The notes beneath the pieces were generated by a model. It saw only the letters and a list, made by a program, of their open reading frames with translations. It searched no databases and was not told the origin of the DNA. This document shows, piece by piece, positions 48,082 to 60,260 of a stretch of 64,000 nucleotides of DNA (the stretch's first letter is position 1; every line of letters starts with the position of its first letter). Source of the DNA: Hyparrhenia diplandra (lineage: Eukaryota > Streptophyta > Magnoliopsida > Poales > Poaceae); contig JADLZK010002559.1 in assembly GCA_015847255.1 (NCBI GenBank), positions 310,001 through 374,000 of the forward strand, written 5' to 3'. Both the position numbers and the translations under genes were made by a program.

Positions 48082-48155
48082 GCACTGGTAGAAAACGGAC
48101 TTCTACTCCCAGCAGCCTTTTGTGGGTTACTCCCGCCCGTTGTAGTGTCCGGGAG
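48082..48155. mobile_element. Second CACTA-type end
   Basis: CACTGGTAGAAAACGGACTT is a CACTA-superfamily terminus of a family different from the one at 44040. Only about 75 bp remain before LTR-type sequence begins. Confidence 0.5.
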
Positions 48156-48850
48156 TGTTGACACCCAAAATTGTCCGAGTGTTATTTTTGGTAACTAGAG
48201 GATGTCAAGAAGGTCATGGGCGCGTTGGAAGTTGAGAAGCGTCACCAGGAGATCAAGAAATCACAAGATAAAAGACGGCGAGCCGCCCAACCGCTTGGCT
48301 GCCTTTACGGCGGCTAGGCCGGGACCCTAGACGGCCTCCCCTTTCTCACTCTTCTTGGCGAATGGCACGCCGGATGCAACACGCCACCCGGCTTAGCGGG
48401 TTACCAACCAGCTAAGCCGGATTTCACTTAAGGCCGGCTCTACCGGGCGACGACACCCGCAAAAACTGGGTTAACAGCCGGCTAAGCCAATTCATCTTTG
48501 AAACCAATCCAATTTCGAATGGGATCGCGTTTTTGGTAGTTTTCGGAGTTGGAAATGTTTTCTAATTGTTTCCTAAGGGGATAAGACCACCCTTCTATAT
48601 AATAAGAGGTTCACGGCCGATTTGATACCATCTACCCTAAATCATCAAAAACACGACATTATTGGCCAATTTGATCCCCCTCTTCTTGCCCTAATTTTGC
48701 TTTCCTCAACCAATCTACTTGTTGTTCGGTCGTCTTCCAGCGAGATTACCGGGTATCCTAGGCGTCCTTGTTGGTCCTAGAAGATCCCTCGCGTCGTCCT
48801 CCAATGTTTTTGCCCTCTAGGTACAAGTAACTTTTGGGTGGTGGTGGTGG
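48156..48850 (+). mobile_element. Degenerate LTR fragment
   Basis: It starts TGTTGACACCCAAAATTG, an LTR start found in grass Ty3/gypsy families, followed by GC-rich repeats around 'CCGGCTAAGCC' and a TATATAATAAGAGG element (48594-48612) that could be a TATA-like box. The right border is not defined; a G-rich tract (48840-48866) lies just beyond. No coding region is attached. Confidence 0.5.
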
Positions 48851-48866
48851 TGGGGGGGGGGGGGGC

Positions 48867-49661
48867 GTGTTGAAGTGATCATGGCAAACTAATTGCATGA
48901 CTTGTGACTTGCAATGGTGTACATGTGTGGCCACCTAGTGAGGGTTGTGTTAAGTTTTAAGGACGGCTATAAAATACTTTTATATTTAGGAATGTAAGCT
49001 TTAGAGGTGACTGATCCATCCATCCGCCCATATAGAGCATCTCTGACCACACAAGTCACCTTGTGTAACACAGTATCATGCTGGATCATCACTACTTGGT
49101 GTCCTTGATGCGCCACAGAGCCGACTTCATTGCCAGATCATAAGCCTAAAACTCGGATAATGGTTAAGGTCCTATTAGCTTGATAATAAAACCCTATTTA
49201 CTACCAGATTAGGCCATGAGTCGACAGTTATCTCATTTGCTAGGTGTTGAGCCACGACTCGCTAGTAATATGAATATCTACGGAGCGTTATATCAATGAA
49301 CCACGGTGTCTGCTAGGTAGCTACAATCTAAATGTTGTACCATTGATTCATATAAAAACATTTATATTGTATCTACCCTATATATGGTCATGAAGCCCGA
49401 GCCCATTGGCCCAGTTTTTTGGCCTGGCCAAATCCTAGCCCGGCTAGTGACTAGCGGGCCCAGGCTAGCATGGCCTAGGGAGCAGGTTGTGCCTGGCCTG
49501 CACCCTGGGCACGTCGGCCGGTATGGCACAACCCGCTCCCAACAGTAGGCACGGTGGCGTCCTAACCTGCCAACGCACCCCCTCCCGCCTCAGCCCCTCA
49601 TATATGTGCCGCGCCCTCACCGGCCTCCATCCCTAACCCTAATCCCCCCATGCGCCGCTCA

Positions 49662-49713
<52 letters not shown>

Positions 49714-49733
49714 CTCTCCTCTCACATTCGTAG
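48867..49733. other. Intergenic DNA with simple repeats
   Basis: No gene is seen. It contains imperfect GGCCTGG/CTAGC-rich repeats (about 49390-49540) and a (CT)n microsatellite at 49665-49710. Confidence 0.5.
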
Positions 49734-50197
49734 TGTGGGGGATACGACCCTGGATACCAATGGCGGACTACATGGGCCGTGACCTCACAGGCGGCCTGGC
49801 CTAGGACAAGACGGATTGCGAGTAAAGGCACCATTCACCACACACCGCATGACATCCAGAGGGTATCCTGAAGACGGTGATCTAATAGGATAGGCCTCAA
49901 CGCCATGTAATTTGTAATAGATCATACCTTTCCATTCATTAGGAGGTCGTATCTGTAACCCTACCTCCAGCTATATAAGGCGGGTAGCGATCTCCCACTT
50001 TTTTTCCACCTCAGCACATACGATAGCCAATACGGACGTAGACACACAAGACATAGGTATTACACCATATCGACGGCCGAAACTATCTAACTCTTGTGTC
50101 TCTGCTGCCTTCTTAGTATTACTCTCGCACACCCCCTCAACCAAATCTACCATCATTGGTCTCCCCTCGGTGGACTACCAAGCACTTCTTATCGATA
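49734..50197 (+). repeat. 5' LTR of a truncated Ty3/gypsy element
   Basis: It begins TGTGGGGGATACGACCCTGG and ends at ATCGATA, immediately before a primer-site-like GTTGGCGCGCGCCAGATAGG. A TATATAAG box at 49971-49978 fits an LTR promoter. The final CA appears mutated to TA. No second LTR is in the window. Confidence 0.65.
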
Positions 50198-51370
50198 GTT
50201 GGCGCGCGCCAGATAGGGGTGTGCGTCTAGATCTATATTGATCAAGATGGTTAACACCTCCAGCATCGCGCCTTCCTTCGTCTTTGCCCTTGCCTTCAAG
50301 GTGGGAATGATGATCTGCTTCGTTGACACCAATGGGGACGAGGAGGCTATCGATTTCGCGTCGGCCGTGCTGATTCCATCAACACTTGCATCGACCGCCA
50401 CGATTCCACCGGCCCTACACCGGCGGCTTCGGTTTCACCGGCTTGAGCACTCGCTGCACCGATCACGTCAACCTTAGCATAGGAACCCACTCAACTTTAC
50501 CGATGCCCGCGACATCGGCTCCTTCAGTTTTGCTAGATTCGGCACCAACCTCCTCGATCTTGCCGGATCACGCCACCTCATCGGCTCTCCGATTCACCAC
50601 CTATGTGCTTTGTCAACACATGTTTTTGCGAGTACCCCTGTCACTGACCACGGCTAGACCAGCGGCGGCCAGTAAATCTCAACGCCACCTCCAAGATGGC
50701 ATAGAATACCACTACATCGTGCAATACCCAACGTAGCTCGATCTCCGCTCAGAGATGACACGAGCGCGGATCTACCCGTGCGGCAATAACCGACGTGCTT
50801 CGCCGATGCATGTTTTGGGGAATGCTCTGACTGCTACCCCATATCAGGTCAGGTGACGTCAGGCAGTCCTCACCTTCGTCGTCATTTGCAACATCCCAAC
50901 AGAGGCATCGCCATCGCCATGGACCTTGAGGAAAGTTCGGCCCTGCACGCCTCCCTAGCATATCCAATGATCATCATCAAGGCCATAAGGGGCCCACCGA
51001 TCACCATCGCCAAACTCCTCCGACTCACAATCCTTCAAGAGGGGATGCAACATCATCTTTGGTGGAATCACCTCCACTCAGAGCAAGGTGGACCGCAAGA
51101 TTTTCTTTTGCTAAGTCAATCACACCGCGCAAGACCCACGAGCTCCACATGGTCCGGGGCTCCCAATCACCTTCGACGAGTCGTATCGGTGGCCAATGTC
51201 CCATACACGGGTCATTTCCCACTCAGGAAATGCTGATTCAACAAGATCATCGATGGAGGTAGCTCCCTTAACCTCCTCTTTGCTAGCAGCCTTAACGTGC
51301 TCAACATTGGCAAGGCCGACCTCACCCGAACAAACGCTACATTCTGGGGGAGGGGGTCCTCCCCTCGTCG
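50198..51370 (+). pseudogene. Gag-protease remnant of a Ty3/gypsy element
   Basis: After the primer-site region, a start at 50248 gives an N-terminal gag-like frame. Much further on, frames at about 51120-51345 give the protease region: PITFDESYRWP, then IDGGSSLNLLFASSLNVLNI with the D-G-G active-site motif of plant gypsy proteases. The reading frame changes often. Reverse transcriptase and integrase are absent. It is a dead fragment. Confidence 0.6.
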
Positions 51371-51784
51371 CGCTCACCGGTCCCCGTGGTCCTCTCCATC
51401 TTCCTTGCTTTCCTTGCTTGCTTGTCTTGCCTCTTTGCTTGCATGGTTGCGTCGAGCTTTAGCAACGAAGGCACCACAAACACCTCGTTTTCACCACTCC
51501 AACTTCACCTGGAGTTAGCTCCACTTGGAGTTTTAGAGTGGAGCTGCTTCACGTGGAGTTCGACCCATCCCTAGTACACACTAAGACCGAGGGATACTCT
51601 GTAGTATGCACAATAATTTTAAGAATAATGTTCTTCAATCCAGCACCATCATCATGAGATACATTGAAAAAAGCATACAAGGAGACATGTTAATTGAGAT
51701 GAGCAACAATGACTTGCGGCTACTAGTAGTATTTACTAGGCACAAATCTGATGGGGACAACAACAAAAAGAAAAGGAATTAAGG
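51371..51784. other. Intergenic DNA, no gene seen
   Basis: CT-rich sequence and short repeats of the type CTCCACTTGGAGTT (about 51495-51560). No gene is recognised. Confidence 0.35.
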
Positions 51785-53478
51785 TAGTATCCCGCCCAAC
51801 ATCAAGACCTTCTCCTGGAGGCTAATCAGGAATTCCTTACCCACAGGAATGAGAGCAGGATCCTTGTTCACACACATCGACGAAGCTTGTGCTCTATGTG
51901 GCAGGCAGGAGAATGATTCACACATCTTCTTTCATTGTGATTTTGCAAGGGTAGTGTGGTTTTCCTCTAACCCTACTTTCAGGTCATCTTGTCTGCCAGA
52001 TGAACAGGAAGGAGTACAAGAAGCCATCCAACAACTCTTACCTCCCGCCTCTTCAGAAAAACATATGATGAAATTTTTTACAACTCTCTGGTATCTCTGG
52101 AGAGCGAGGAATGAATTAAGATTCAAAAGAGGTAGTTGGTCAGTATTGCAGGTTCACCCTTATGTGGATGCAAATATCAAGGTGTCTACCACGGCCCTGG
52201 TGCAGCAAGGGGCTGTCTGCAATTCACAACAAACCAAAAGAAATACGACCAAAGCCTCACCAGAATTACAAGAGGCCCAAGATGATGTACAGACTACTTG
52301 TCATGCATCAGGCATGATGCTTCAAGAACAAAACAACTTTTCCTTTTGCAGGAACCTGGAGATATGGGCTCAAGCTTGCATCTATACAGATGCATCTACA
52401 CACCCTGACAGTAATTTTGCAGGTACAAAAAAAGCAGGACTAGGAGTGCACATTCTCGAGCCAAGGAGGCATCTTAGAATTCTTATTGCAGCAGCAATGG
52501 ATAACTGCACTTCAGTCATTATGGCTGAAGCTGCAGCCTTGATGGTTGGTGCTTGGTTTGTCTCACTTCATGTTGAAGACGCCATCTTCTTCACAGATAA
52601 CAAGCTATTGGCGGATTATTACAAGGAAAAAGTCTACATCACCCCTCAACTATGGGTGGTAGACTACATAACCCTCAACCTATGAAAGCGGTCTATATCA
52701 TTTTTTCTAAACTTTAAAACGGTCAAATTACCCCCTAAAGCGGTTTTGAAAAACCATAGTAAATCACAGAAAAATCGTAAAATGAAAAATCAAATTGTGT
52801 TAGACTCGAATGAGTAGATCTACACAATGAACATATAATATGGTATGCTTTAGTTCATTTTTTTTTTTTCTGCAGCTTTAAATTTCTGTTTTTCCTCATA
52901 GCTGTAAAAAAAATGTACTAAAGCATACCATATTATGTGTTCATTGCGTAGATCTACTCATTCGAGTCTAACACAATTTGATTTTTCATTTTACGATTTT
53001 TCTGTGATTTACTATGATTTTTCAAAACTGCTTTTAGTTGGTAATTTGACCGGTTTTCAAAAAAGTTCCGTGGGTGACATGTAATCGCGTTTCATAGGTT
53101 GGGGTTACGTAGTCTACCACCTATAGTTGAGGGGGTGATGTAGACTTTTTCTTTATTACAATAGCCAGGATCTCGATAATCCTCCACACTGGTTGATCAA
53201 GCCATATACCCAAAGGTTTATCAACTTTATGTCTGACAGGAGGACCCAAGTTACTGAAAGTACGCAGGGATCAAAATAGCACTGCCCACAATTTGGCATC
53301 TCAAGCTTTCAGGCATACTCAGAGCTCTTGTAGTAGGTGTCTGTTACTTGAACCAATGTATTTCACCAAAGCATTTGTCCTTTATCTATGGCAATGCAAA
53401 ATGTAAACTGGGAATGTATTTCCATTATTGCAGCTTCATGCTGCTAGTAATGAAATTTGTGTTGTTGTCAAAAAAAAA
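51785..53478 (+). mobile_element. 5'-truncated LINE (L1-like) with poly-A tail, split by a MITE
   Basis: The long frame 51849-52685 encodes the C-terminal part of a plant L1 ORF2. It begins with the zf-RVT region (PPNIKTFSWRLIRNSLPTG just upstream, then ACALCGRQENDSHIFFHCDF and LWYLWRARNELRFKRG), followed by an RNase H domain (CIYTDAST, AEAAALMVGAW, FTDNKLLADYY). The frame is interrupted by the MITE at 52625-53152. Removing the MITE and one target copy restores ADYYNSQDLDNPPHWLIKPY and onward; one further frame change follows, then STAHNLASQAFRHTQ. The element ends in an A9 tail at about 53470-53478, 128 bp before the CBBY start codon. It is not functional. Confidence 0.85.
52625..53152. mobile_element. 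Mutator-type MITE with 9 bp target duplication
   Basis: The ends GGAAAAAGTCTACATCACCC and GGGTGATGTAGACTTTTTCT are near-perfect inverted repeats, and pairing extends inward for well over 50 bp (CTCAACTAT.GGTGGTAGACTAC). The flanks are identical 9 bp copies, TTATTACAA at 52616-52624 and 53153-53161, the size expected for Mutator-like elements. The 528 bp element has no coding sequence. Confidence 0.92.
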
Positions 53479-53605
53479 GTTTGAGAAAGAGAGGGCGAAA
53501 CATGAACAGTTCTTCACCACCAAAATCCGCATCTTCAGCCACAATCCACAAGCGCGGGATATCCACCCATCTATCCACCACCTTTTCCCGCTCAAAGAAA
53601 CCATC

Positions 53606-56600
53606 ATGTCAATGGCGGCCGCCGCCGGCGCGGCATCATCTACGCTGCTGCGGGCAAGCAACTTCTCTGTCGCGCGCCCGGTCCCAGTCGCTGCCGCCGG
53701 TCAGCAGCTCATCCCAAGTGGCGTCGCCTGCTGTATCCGCACCGTGAGCAGGCGGAGAGCAGCGGTCGCGCGCACGGCAGCAGCAAGCGATGGGGGCGCG
53801 CCGGCGGGTGCCCTTCCGGCGGCGCTGTTGTTCGATTGCGACGGTGTGCTGGTGGACACCGAGAAGGACGGCCACCGCATCTCCTTCAACGAAACCTTCG
53901 CCGAGGTGGGTGCGGTTCCTTCCATCGATACTCCTGTTAATTCATCTCCATTTTCTGATGCGGCTGCCCACCTCCGACCTTGATCTTTTCTATGGTCCTA
54001 CTTCTTTAAACCGATGGCTCACGGACCATTTCTTTGTTTTCTTCTGACAAATTTGTCCTGCAGCGCAGTTGACCACCAATGACTGATTGAGACCATGCCT
54101 TTGGAATCATATGCATCCGATGAAATTTTGAAATAATTGTACATTTGTTAGAAATATGGGACCTGGGTTCATTTCATGTTCTTTCAACAATGCAGGGTTC
54201 GGGTTAATTAGTCTTACCTGCAATGGTTAGAAGCTGACAATCGCATTAAATGCTATGAAGCTAATTCTGTTTTAACTAAAAATAGGACTTTTTTTATCGC
54301 AAAAAGGAGTTTTTTCCTAAATAGAAAAAGAGGGGTTTCCCCTTTACTGACTTTTAGATAATTCAAAGTTTTTTAGATAATTTCCCTTTACTGACTAGAA
54401 TTTATATATGATCAAAAGGGACAAGTAGAGATTTATTACAAAAATAAGAAGAAACAGAGAAAAAAACAGAAAAGATGAACAAAACCCCTCTAGCCGGTGT
54501 TCAGGAAATGGCCCTTTGCCCAAGCAGTCTGTGCATTTAAGAAATGCATTACACGGAGGAACCCCTCGCCTTTCTGTATTTTCTTCATGCACTTGCCTCG
54601 GGCCATATTAGATAATGTATAGTTGGATTTTTAGTTAAAAAAGCATCATTTTGCACAAGCCATCAATACGATACATAGCGGTTAATTAAAATGGTGAATG
54701 GCATAAATAAGTGGCAATTGTTTGCACTTTGATCAGCCTGCTTGGATTGATGTATCTTGCTTTCTGCATCAAAATAAACATGGATATGATCAAAAGGCTT
54801 CTATTGACTGATGCTGTGGTTTAGTGAGAATGCTTACTCTGTACTCGATATTAAAGGGTAAAAAAGGACTGGTGAACGTTTTGGATCATTGATTAAATCT
54901 AACAGATGCCATTTAAAGAAAAACTAAATCTACGATTCTTGCTCTTTCAATGTGTGTGTGATCAACTATGTTGATATTTTCAGAAGGAATTAGGTGTAAC
55001 CTGGGATGTTGAACTGTATGGAGAATTGCTCAAGATAGGTGGTGGAAAGGAAAGGTCAGTCTTCTATTTACTTTTCTCATATTATTATCATTTATCTTTT
55101 CAAACTATCTTAATGTCCACAAGGAACATTTACATTAAATGTGATACTAAGAAATGAAGGAGATAGCACTTTACTTTGGGTTTTAACATTTCTTCACATC
55201 TATTTTCTCACCTATAAGCCCTGTTTTCATATCGGACAACTAATCGCGATTAATCGCGATTAGTCGATCCTTATCGTATCTGCGCCTTCGATAAGGTCAT
55301 TCAATCAGTTTTTGAGCGATCGAACGATTAGTCGTCCGATTAGGGCGATAAATCCACGATTAGTCGTCCGATAAGTTGTGCTTTGGGCGATAAGTTGGGC
55401 TGGTGTGAGAAGTCTCGGCCCAAGGCCCACTAGGGTTAGAGAAGAGTGAGGCGGTGACTAGTAGTGAGAGTGACTGAAAAATCACATATATTTACATCAT
55501 ATATCATATATATATATAGTGGCCAAATCAGGCATCGGCAAAACACATTACAGGTAAGTGGCCAAATCACATATATTTACATCATATATATATATATAGT
55601 ATATATAAGGTTGATAAGGTCATCGGGCATCGGGGACGATAAATTTGTCCGATCAGGCCGATTAATCATCCGATAAGGACGACTAATCGCCCTTATCGTT
55701 CTTATCGGTGGTCTTACGACTAGGAATGATAATACGATATGAAAACGGGGCCTATAAGAAGCATAATCTAGTAAGAAGATAACTATACAATCACTACTTC
55801 TAAATTTAAATTGGAAAATCATAAACATTTAATAAGGAGGATTCTCTTGGGCACAATTATCAATTGATAAAATATTAAGTGTCTCCACAAAATATGCTCA
55901 TCATATTCGAAATTTTCCATCATAGAAAAAACTAAAGCTTCTAAAAACACATAAATTTACTCTATCTTTTTATTGACCTAATAGAAAGATTCATATCAAA
56001 ACTTTAATCATCAATCTGTAACTGTAAACAAATCTTTTGTTTTTAAAAAAAAAAAACTAAAGACAAAAATTTTAATAGGATATAGGATGATTGATTGGCC
56101 AATGTGTCATCAAACTAAACAATTATTCATATTTCAAGGTCTACTAGACTTGAAATATTTATGATATATTAATCTTTCAATTGTAAGTATTTGTTTTCAG
56201 GATGACAGCTTACTTCAACCAGACAGGATGGCCAGCTAAAGCACCAAAGACTGATGAGGAAAGAAAGGAGTTCATTGCATCTCTTCACAAGAGGAAAACA
56301 GAATTATTCATGGCCCTAATTGAGAAAAAAAGTTGCTTCCTCTCCGTCCTGGTGTTCAAAGGTCAATATTTCTAACAATTTGTTGGCCTTACAATTTAGA
56401 TACAGTTTAAGTGAACCTATAAATTGTGACATTCAGAAATATTTCCTGTTGCTTGAACACAAGTGGTTTGAAATGCTGCAATACATTATAATAGAATTAA
56501 AATGTTTGTGTCACTTTCGTAGCAACAAAAGCGACAGTCTTTTTTGTCAAATACTTTTAAAAATTTCATGTAGTAACATGCATGCATTTTTTTTTCTAAC

Positions 56601-59600
56601 GCTATAAATCATATTCCTCTGCCACCATACAAAATTTAAACTTAAAACTCAAATTGTACGGTAACACAAATCTTACTAGGGAGATTGAACAAACTTGAAT
56701 AACTTGGAGGTAAATTGAACTGAAATGTTTTTGGGGTCAAGCACACAAAGTGGACTTTTGTCTTTTGGTTATCGTAAAATAGTAATTCTTTTATCTTATT
56801 TTGTATTTAACTATGAACGATCATGACCAAAAGAATATGAAAGTTAAAACTCTATTGTATGGTCAAAGCATTTATACTTTCAGAAACTTTATTTCTCCCT
56901 TCAATGATTTACAATCTTATTATACTTTCAAACTATAAGGGCAAAATTATAAGAAATAAGGAGAAACTGCTTTGGATCAGTGAAATTGTGAACTTAAGAA
57001 CTTCATGTCTTCTGTTGAAGTTGGTACATGCACTAGAAAAAGCACACCAATGAAACCCAAATCTGAACCAGCTAGCTTCATGAGAACAAAATCTAAAACC
57101 ATTAAGCAAGTCGAATACCTGCTAGATTAATTTTCAACTTTACAGGTTAATCGATGAAGCTTTAGGAAAGGCAGTTAAAGTTGCAGTGTGCAGTACATCA
57201 AATGAGAAAGCTGTAAGTAATTAAGCATTTTCCACCGGCAGGTGCTTTTATAGATATATGCAGTAAGAGTTACTATAGATACCTCCACATCTGGGACAAT
57301 AGTTCTTGTCAACTTTTATCCTCCGGAAAATTATTGGTTGTTGACATGTTTGAAGTTATGACAAATTCATTTTGATCAGTTAGCAGGACACCTAACCAAA
57401 AAAAGAGAGAAAAAGAGCTTTCAGCCTTGTAAAACAAAGACCGACACACCACACCGTGACTCGGCCACGGAGGTATTCTACTCATAGGCTGCAGCCGTCG
57501 CTGGTGCCATGGCCATTCCATATTGCATAACGTCGCCTTTACGTAGTATGGCAACTTGATGAGGACTAAGCGCTTTTTGCTGGAATTGCCTTCTACTTCT
57601 CTCGTTCCATATGTTCCAGCAAAAATAGATGAAGCTCCGTCCACCATTGGTCTCTTGTTTTGTCAAACTTGCGTCTACATCTCCACCAGTATGCTTGCAA
57701 CGAGCCTGAGGAGTTTATCGTTTGTATTGCTGATAACTGAAGCCACTGCTTCAAGATCTCCCAAATGTCCTTCGTGAAGGGGCAGTCCTTGCACAGATGC
57801 ATCAGCGTTTCCAGTTCATTTCCACACAACCTGCAGTCCGCATCGTCTGTCCGCCCCCACTTTCATCAAATTGTTTTCTGTTAGGATCCTCTTATGCAGC
57901 AATGTCCATGTGAAGAAACGACGTTTGTGCTCCGCTTTGGCCCTCTAGACGGGTTACGGAAAAAAACTCTGACGAACTGGATTTGGTATGCACTCTTAGC
58001 GGAGTACTCCACATCCTGTGTCCATCTCCATCTCAGTTCATGCTCTACTGTCTCATTGAGCTGCATGGAATTAGTGGCTTCCCAGAGATTGATGAACTGA
58101 ACTCATGTACTTCTTCGGCTGATGTTGGCGGAAAAATGTGGTCTATCCATTTCCGGTTCGTCATCCCTTGCTTGACCATGATCTTAATAATGAAGACTTC
58201 ATTCTTTTTGCCTTTGTGTATAGCTTGGGCGCAATCGACTTCGCCATTGTTCCATTTATCCAGCTCGAAGACCAGAATAGGGCTTTTCCCCATTTCCTGT
58301 AGTCACCACCGTTTTTTTTTCTCGATCGGGCCATTCACCCATGTTTCATTAAGAGGGAAGTAGTCACCACCGTCGAAGCATTGAACAGGTCACGGTCCGC
58401 TTTGTCTCAGGGCACATCTAAATTTGCCCATGCTCTTTCCAGTTGTTTCCATTTGTACCATAACCAGCGCAATCTGAGTGCCCTCGTGAATATCTCCAAA
58501 TCCAGTATACAAATAAAGCAGTAAAAATTATAGCTGTTTGTTTTCCTGATTACAGGTTTCAGCAATAGTGTCGTACTTATTGGGGTCTGATAGAGCTGAG
58601 AAGATTTCCATATTTGCTGGAGATGTGGTTCCACGCAAAAAAACCTGACCCAGTAAGTTGATTTCACAAGCATTAGTTTCCCAATTGAGTTGTTTTCTTG
58701 AAATAATGTTTTGTAAAATGTAAATAGATTATGGTAACATCTTGTGACTTAGGCTCGGTGCCACCAAAGGGTCCTGGTTATGATACCACATTACACTATG
58801 CACGTGGCATCCCAAGATTAGCTATTTTTAGTTTATGACAGAAATATAACCTTTTCTCATGTAGCTATTTACCTCACATACAATTTGTGTATTACACTTG
58901 GGTAAACCCCTATCTATCAAATATTTTTTTTATGCTTCTTTTCAGGCAATCTACATATTAGCAGCAACTACACTCGGAGTTGATCCACAACGGTACTGAA
59001 TAATATGTTTGGAACAATTTTTGTACAAATTCTGTCTAGTACTTTCACAAATATCATTGCAAGGAATAATGTGGTAACTTTTTGGCATTGCTAGCTTTGC
59101 TATATATATATATATAAACAGCTTATAATTGACTTGGTTAAATTTGTTAAATTCACTTTCGATCTATCATTATACTCTACATGATTAATAAATGTTAGGA
59201 TGTTTCCATAATCCTGGATTTTTGTTCTAATTGTGCTTCTTTTATATGCAGCTGTGTTGTTGTTGAGGACAGTAATATAGGACTCACAGCGGCAAAAGCT
59301 GCCGGCATGAAGTGTATCGTAACAAAAGCGGGTACAAATTTACTTCTTTGAAACACTTCACATTGCATAGTTTATATTGACAACAACTTAACAACAATTT
59401 TTAGACCTTTCTAATAAAGGTGTTAATCTGACTAGAATATGAGATGAAATGCCAAATTCATATTGCCTTTGTGTAGTATACACAATATGCTCTACTATAG
59501 TTGTAATCTGATGGATGTAAAGTGTTTTTTTGCTTGATATTTGAGGGGCTCATTTAAGACTTAATCAAATGATTGCTCAACAGATAAGAAGAGCTTCGAT

Positions 59601-59926
59601 ATTATCCACATGTCAGTTTATTTATCAAATTTTAAATTCTTATATTTTTCTATTTCAGAAAAAAAAAAGTCTTATATTTATCTAAATTATAATTTCCTTT
59701 TACTTCTATGTTACGATATTTTTAGGACACATTGTGTTAATTGTTCAGATTACAGTTTTGATGTTCATTTCGTAATCAGATGTACCATAAATATGTTTTC
59801 TGCTACACTGCAGAAGAGGACTTTGAGACGGCGGATGCTGTGTTCGATTGCATCGGTGACCCACCAGAAGTGCGCTTCGATTTGGATTTCTGCGCCAAGT
59901 TGCTCCAGAAACAATATGTAAGCTGA
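53606..59926 (+). CDS. CBBY: Chloroplast xylulose-1,5-bisphosphate phosphatase CbbY (HAD family)
   Basis: Eight exons: 53606-53905, 54984-55054, 56201-56361, 57146-57212, 58556-58652, 58946-58992, 59252-59331, 59814-59926; all introns are GT-AG and phases fit a 311-residue protein. It matches Arabidopsis CBBY (At3g48420). HAD motif I is LLFDCDGVLVDTEKDGHR (Asp nucleophile at 53834-53836), motif II VCSTSNEK, motif III with Lys in VVPRKKPDP, motif IV VVVEDSNIGL. The first 70 or so residues are Ala/Arg/Ser-rich, a chloroplast transit peptide. Known role: removal of the Rubisco inhibitor xylulose-1,5-bisphosphate, giving xylulose-5-phosphate. Odd: one A is missing in the A7 run at about 56324-56330 and one A is extra in the A7 run at about 58637-58643; both look like homopolymer errors. 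Introns 2 and 4 carry mobile elements. Confidence 0.92.
55219..55750. mobile_element. hAT-type MITE in CBBY intron 2
   Basis: The ends CCCTGTTTTCATATCG and CGATATGAAAACGGGG are inverted repeats, flanked on both sides by the 8 bp direct repeat CCTATAAG (55211-55218 and 55751-55758), the hAT signature. The interior holds many copies of CGATTAGTCGTCCGAT-like words in both orientations, probably transposase-binding sites, and a duplicated ATATATTTACATCATATA tract with TGGCCAAATCA. No transposase is encoded. Confidence 0.9.
57400..58440 (-). pseudogene. Antisense LINE remnant in CBBY intron 4
   Basis: Minus-strand frames read, from high to low coordinates, as the C-terminal region of an L1-type ORF2. 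They give IFPPTSAEEVHEF, ELRWRWTQDVEYSAKSAYQI, then the zf-RVT zinc segment CRLCGNELETLMHLCKDCPF-like (seen as MCGNELETLMHLCKDCPF, 57776-57829) and WWTELHLFLLEHMERE. The frame shifts several times. The 3' end near 57395 has the T-rich and CTCTTTTTC-type tail of grass LINEs. It lies opposite to CBBY and must be spliced out with the intron. Confidence 0.7.
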
Positions 59927-60260
59927 ATGAGCTGAGCGGACTTAGTTTTTGTTCATTTGATGATATGCTTCGGGGCAAATGCTAATGATATGCTTGTAAA
60001 GGAATTCAAATGTAAAAAGTAACGCAAAATAAGTTATACAAGAAGTAATTGTTCATTTGATGAGCTGAACGGACTTAGTTTTTGTTCATTCCAAAAGTTG
60101 CACCTGTTGTGCATAGTCAATCCATTCGTCGCTGCTCTTGTTTGGATAAATGGGCAAGCAACTAAGTTTTTGTTCATAATAAGATCCTTTGATCATATTC
60201 AGCCTATCTAGTATAGTAATCTATCATCGATCGATCCTGCGCTTGCTCTACATCACTAGA
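59927..60260. other. Convergent intergenic spacer between CBBY and the lyase gene
   Basis: About 334 bp separate the two stop codons, so the two 3' UTRs probably lie close together or overlap. A short word, TGAGCTGA.CGGACTTAG, is repeated at about 59929-59945 and 60060-60077. No gene is seen. Confidence 0.6.
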
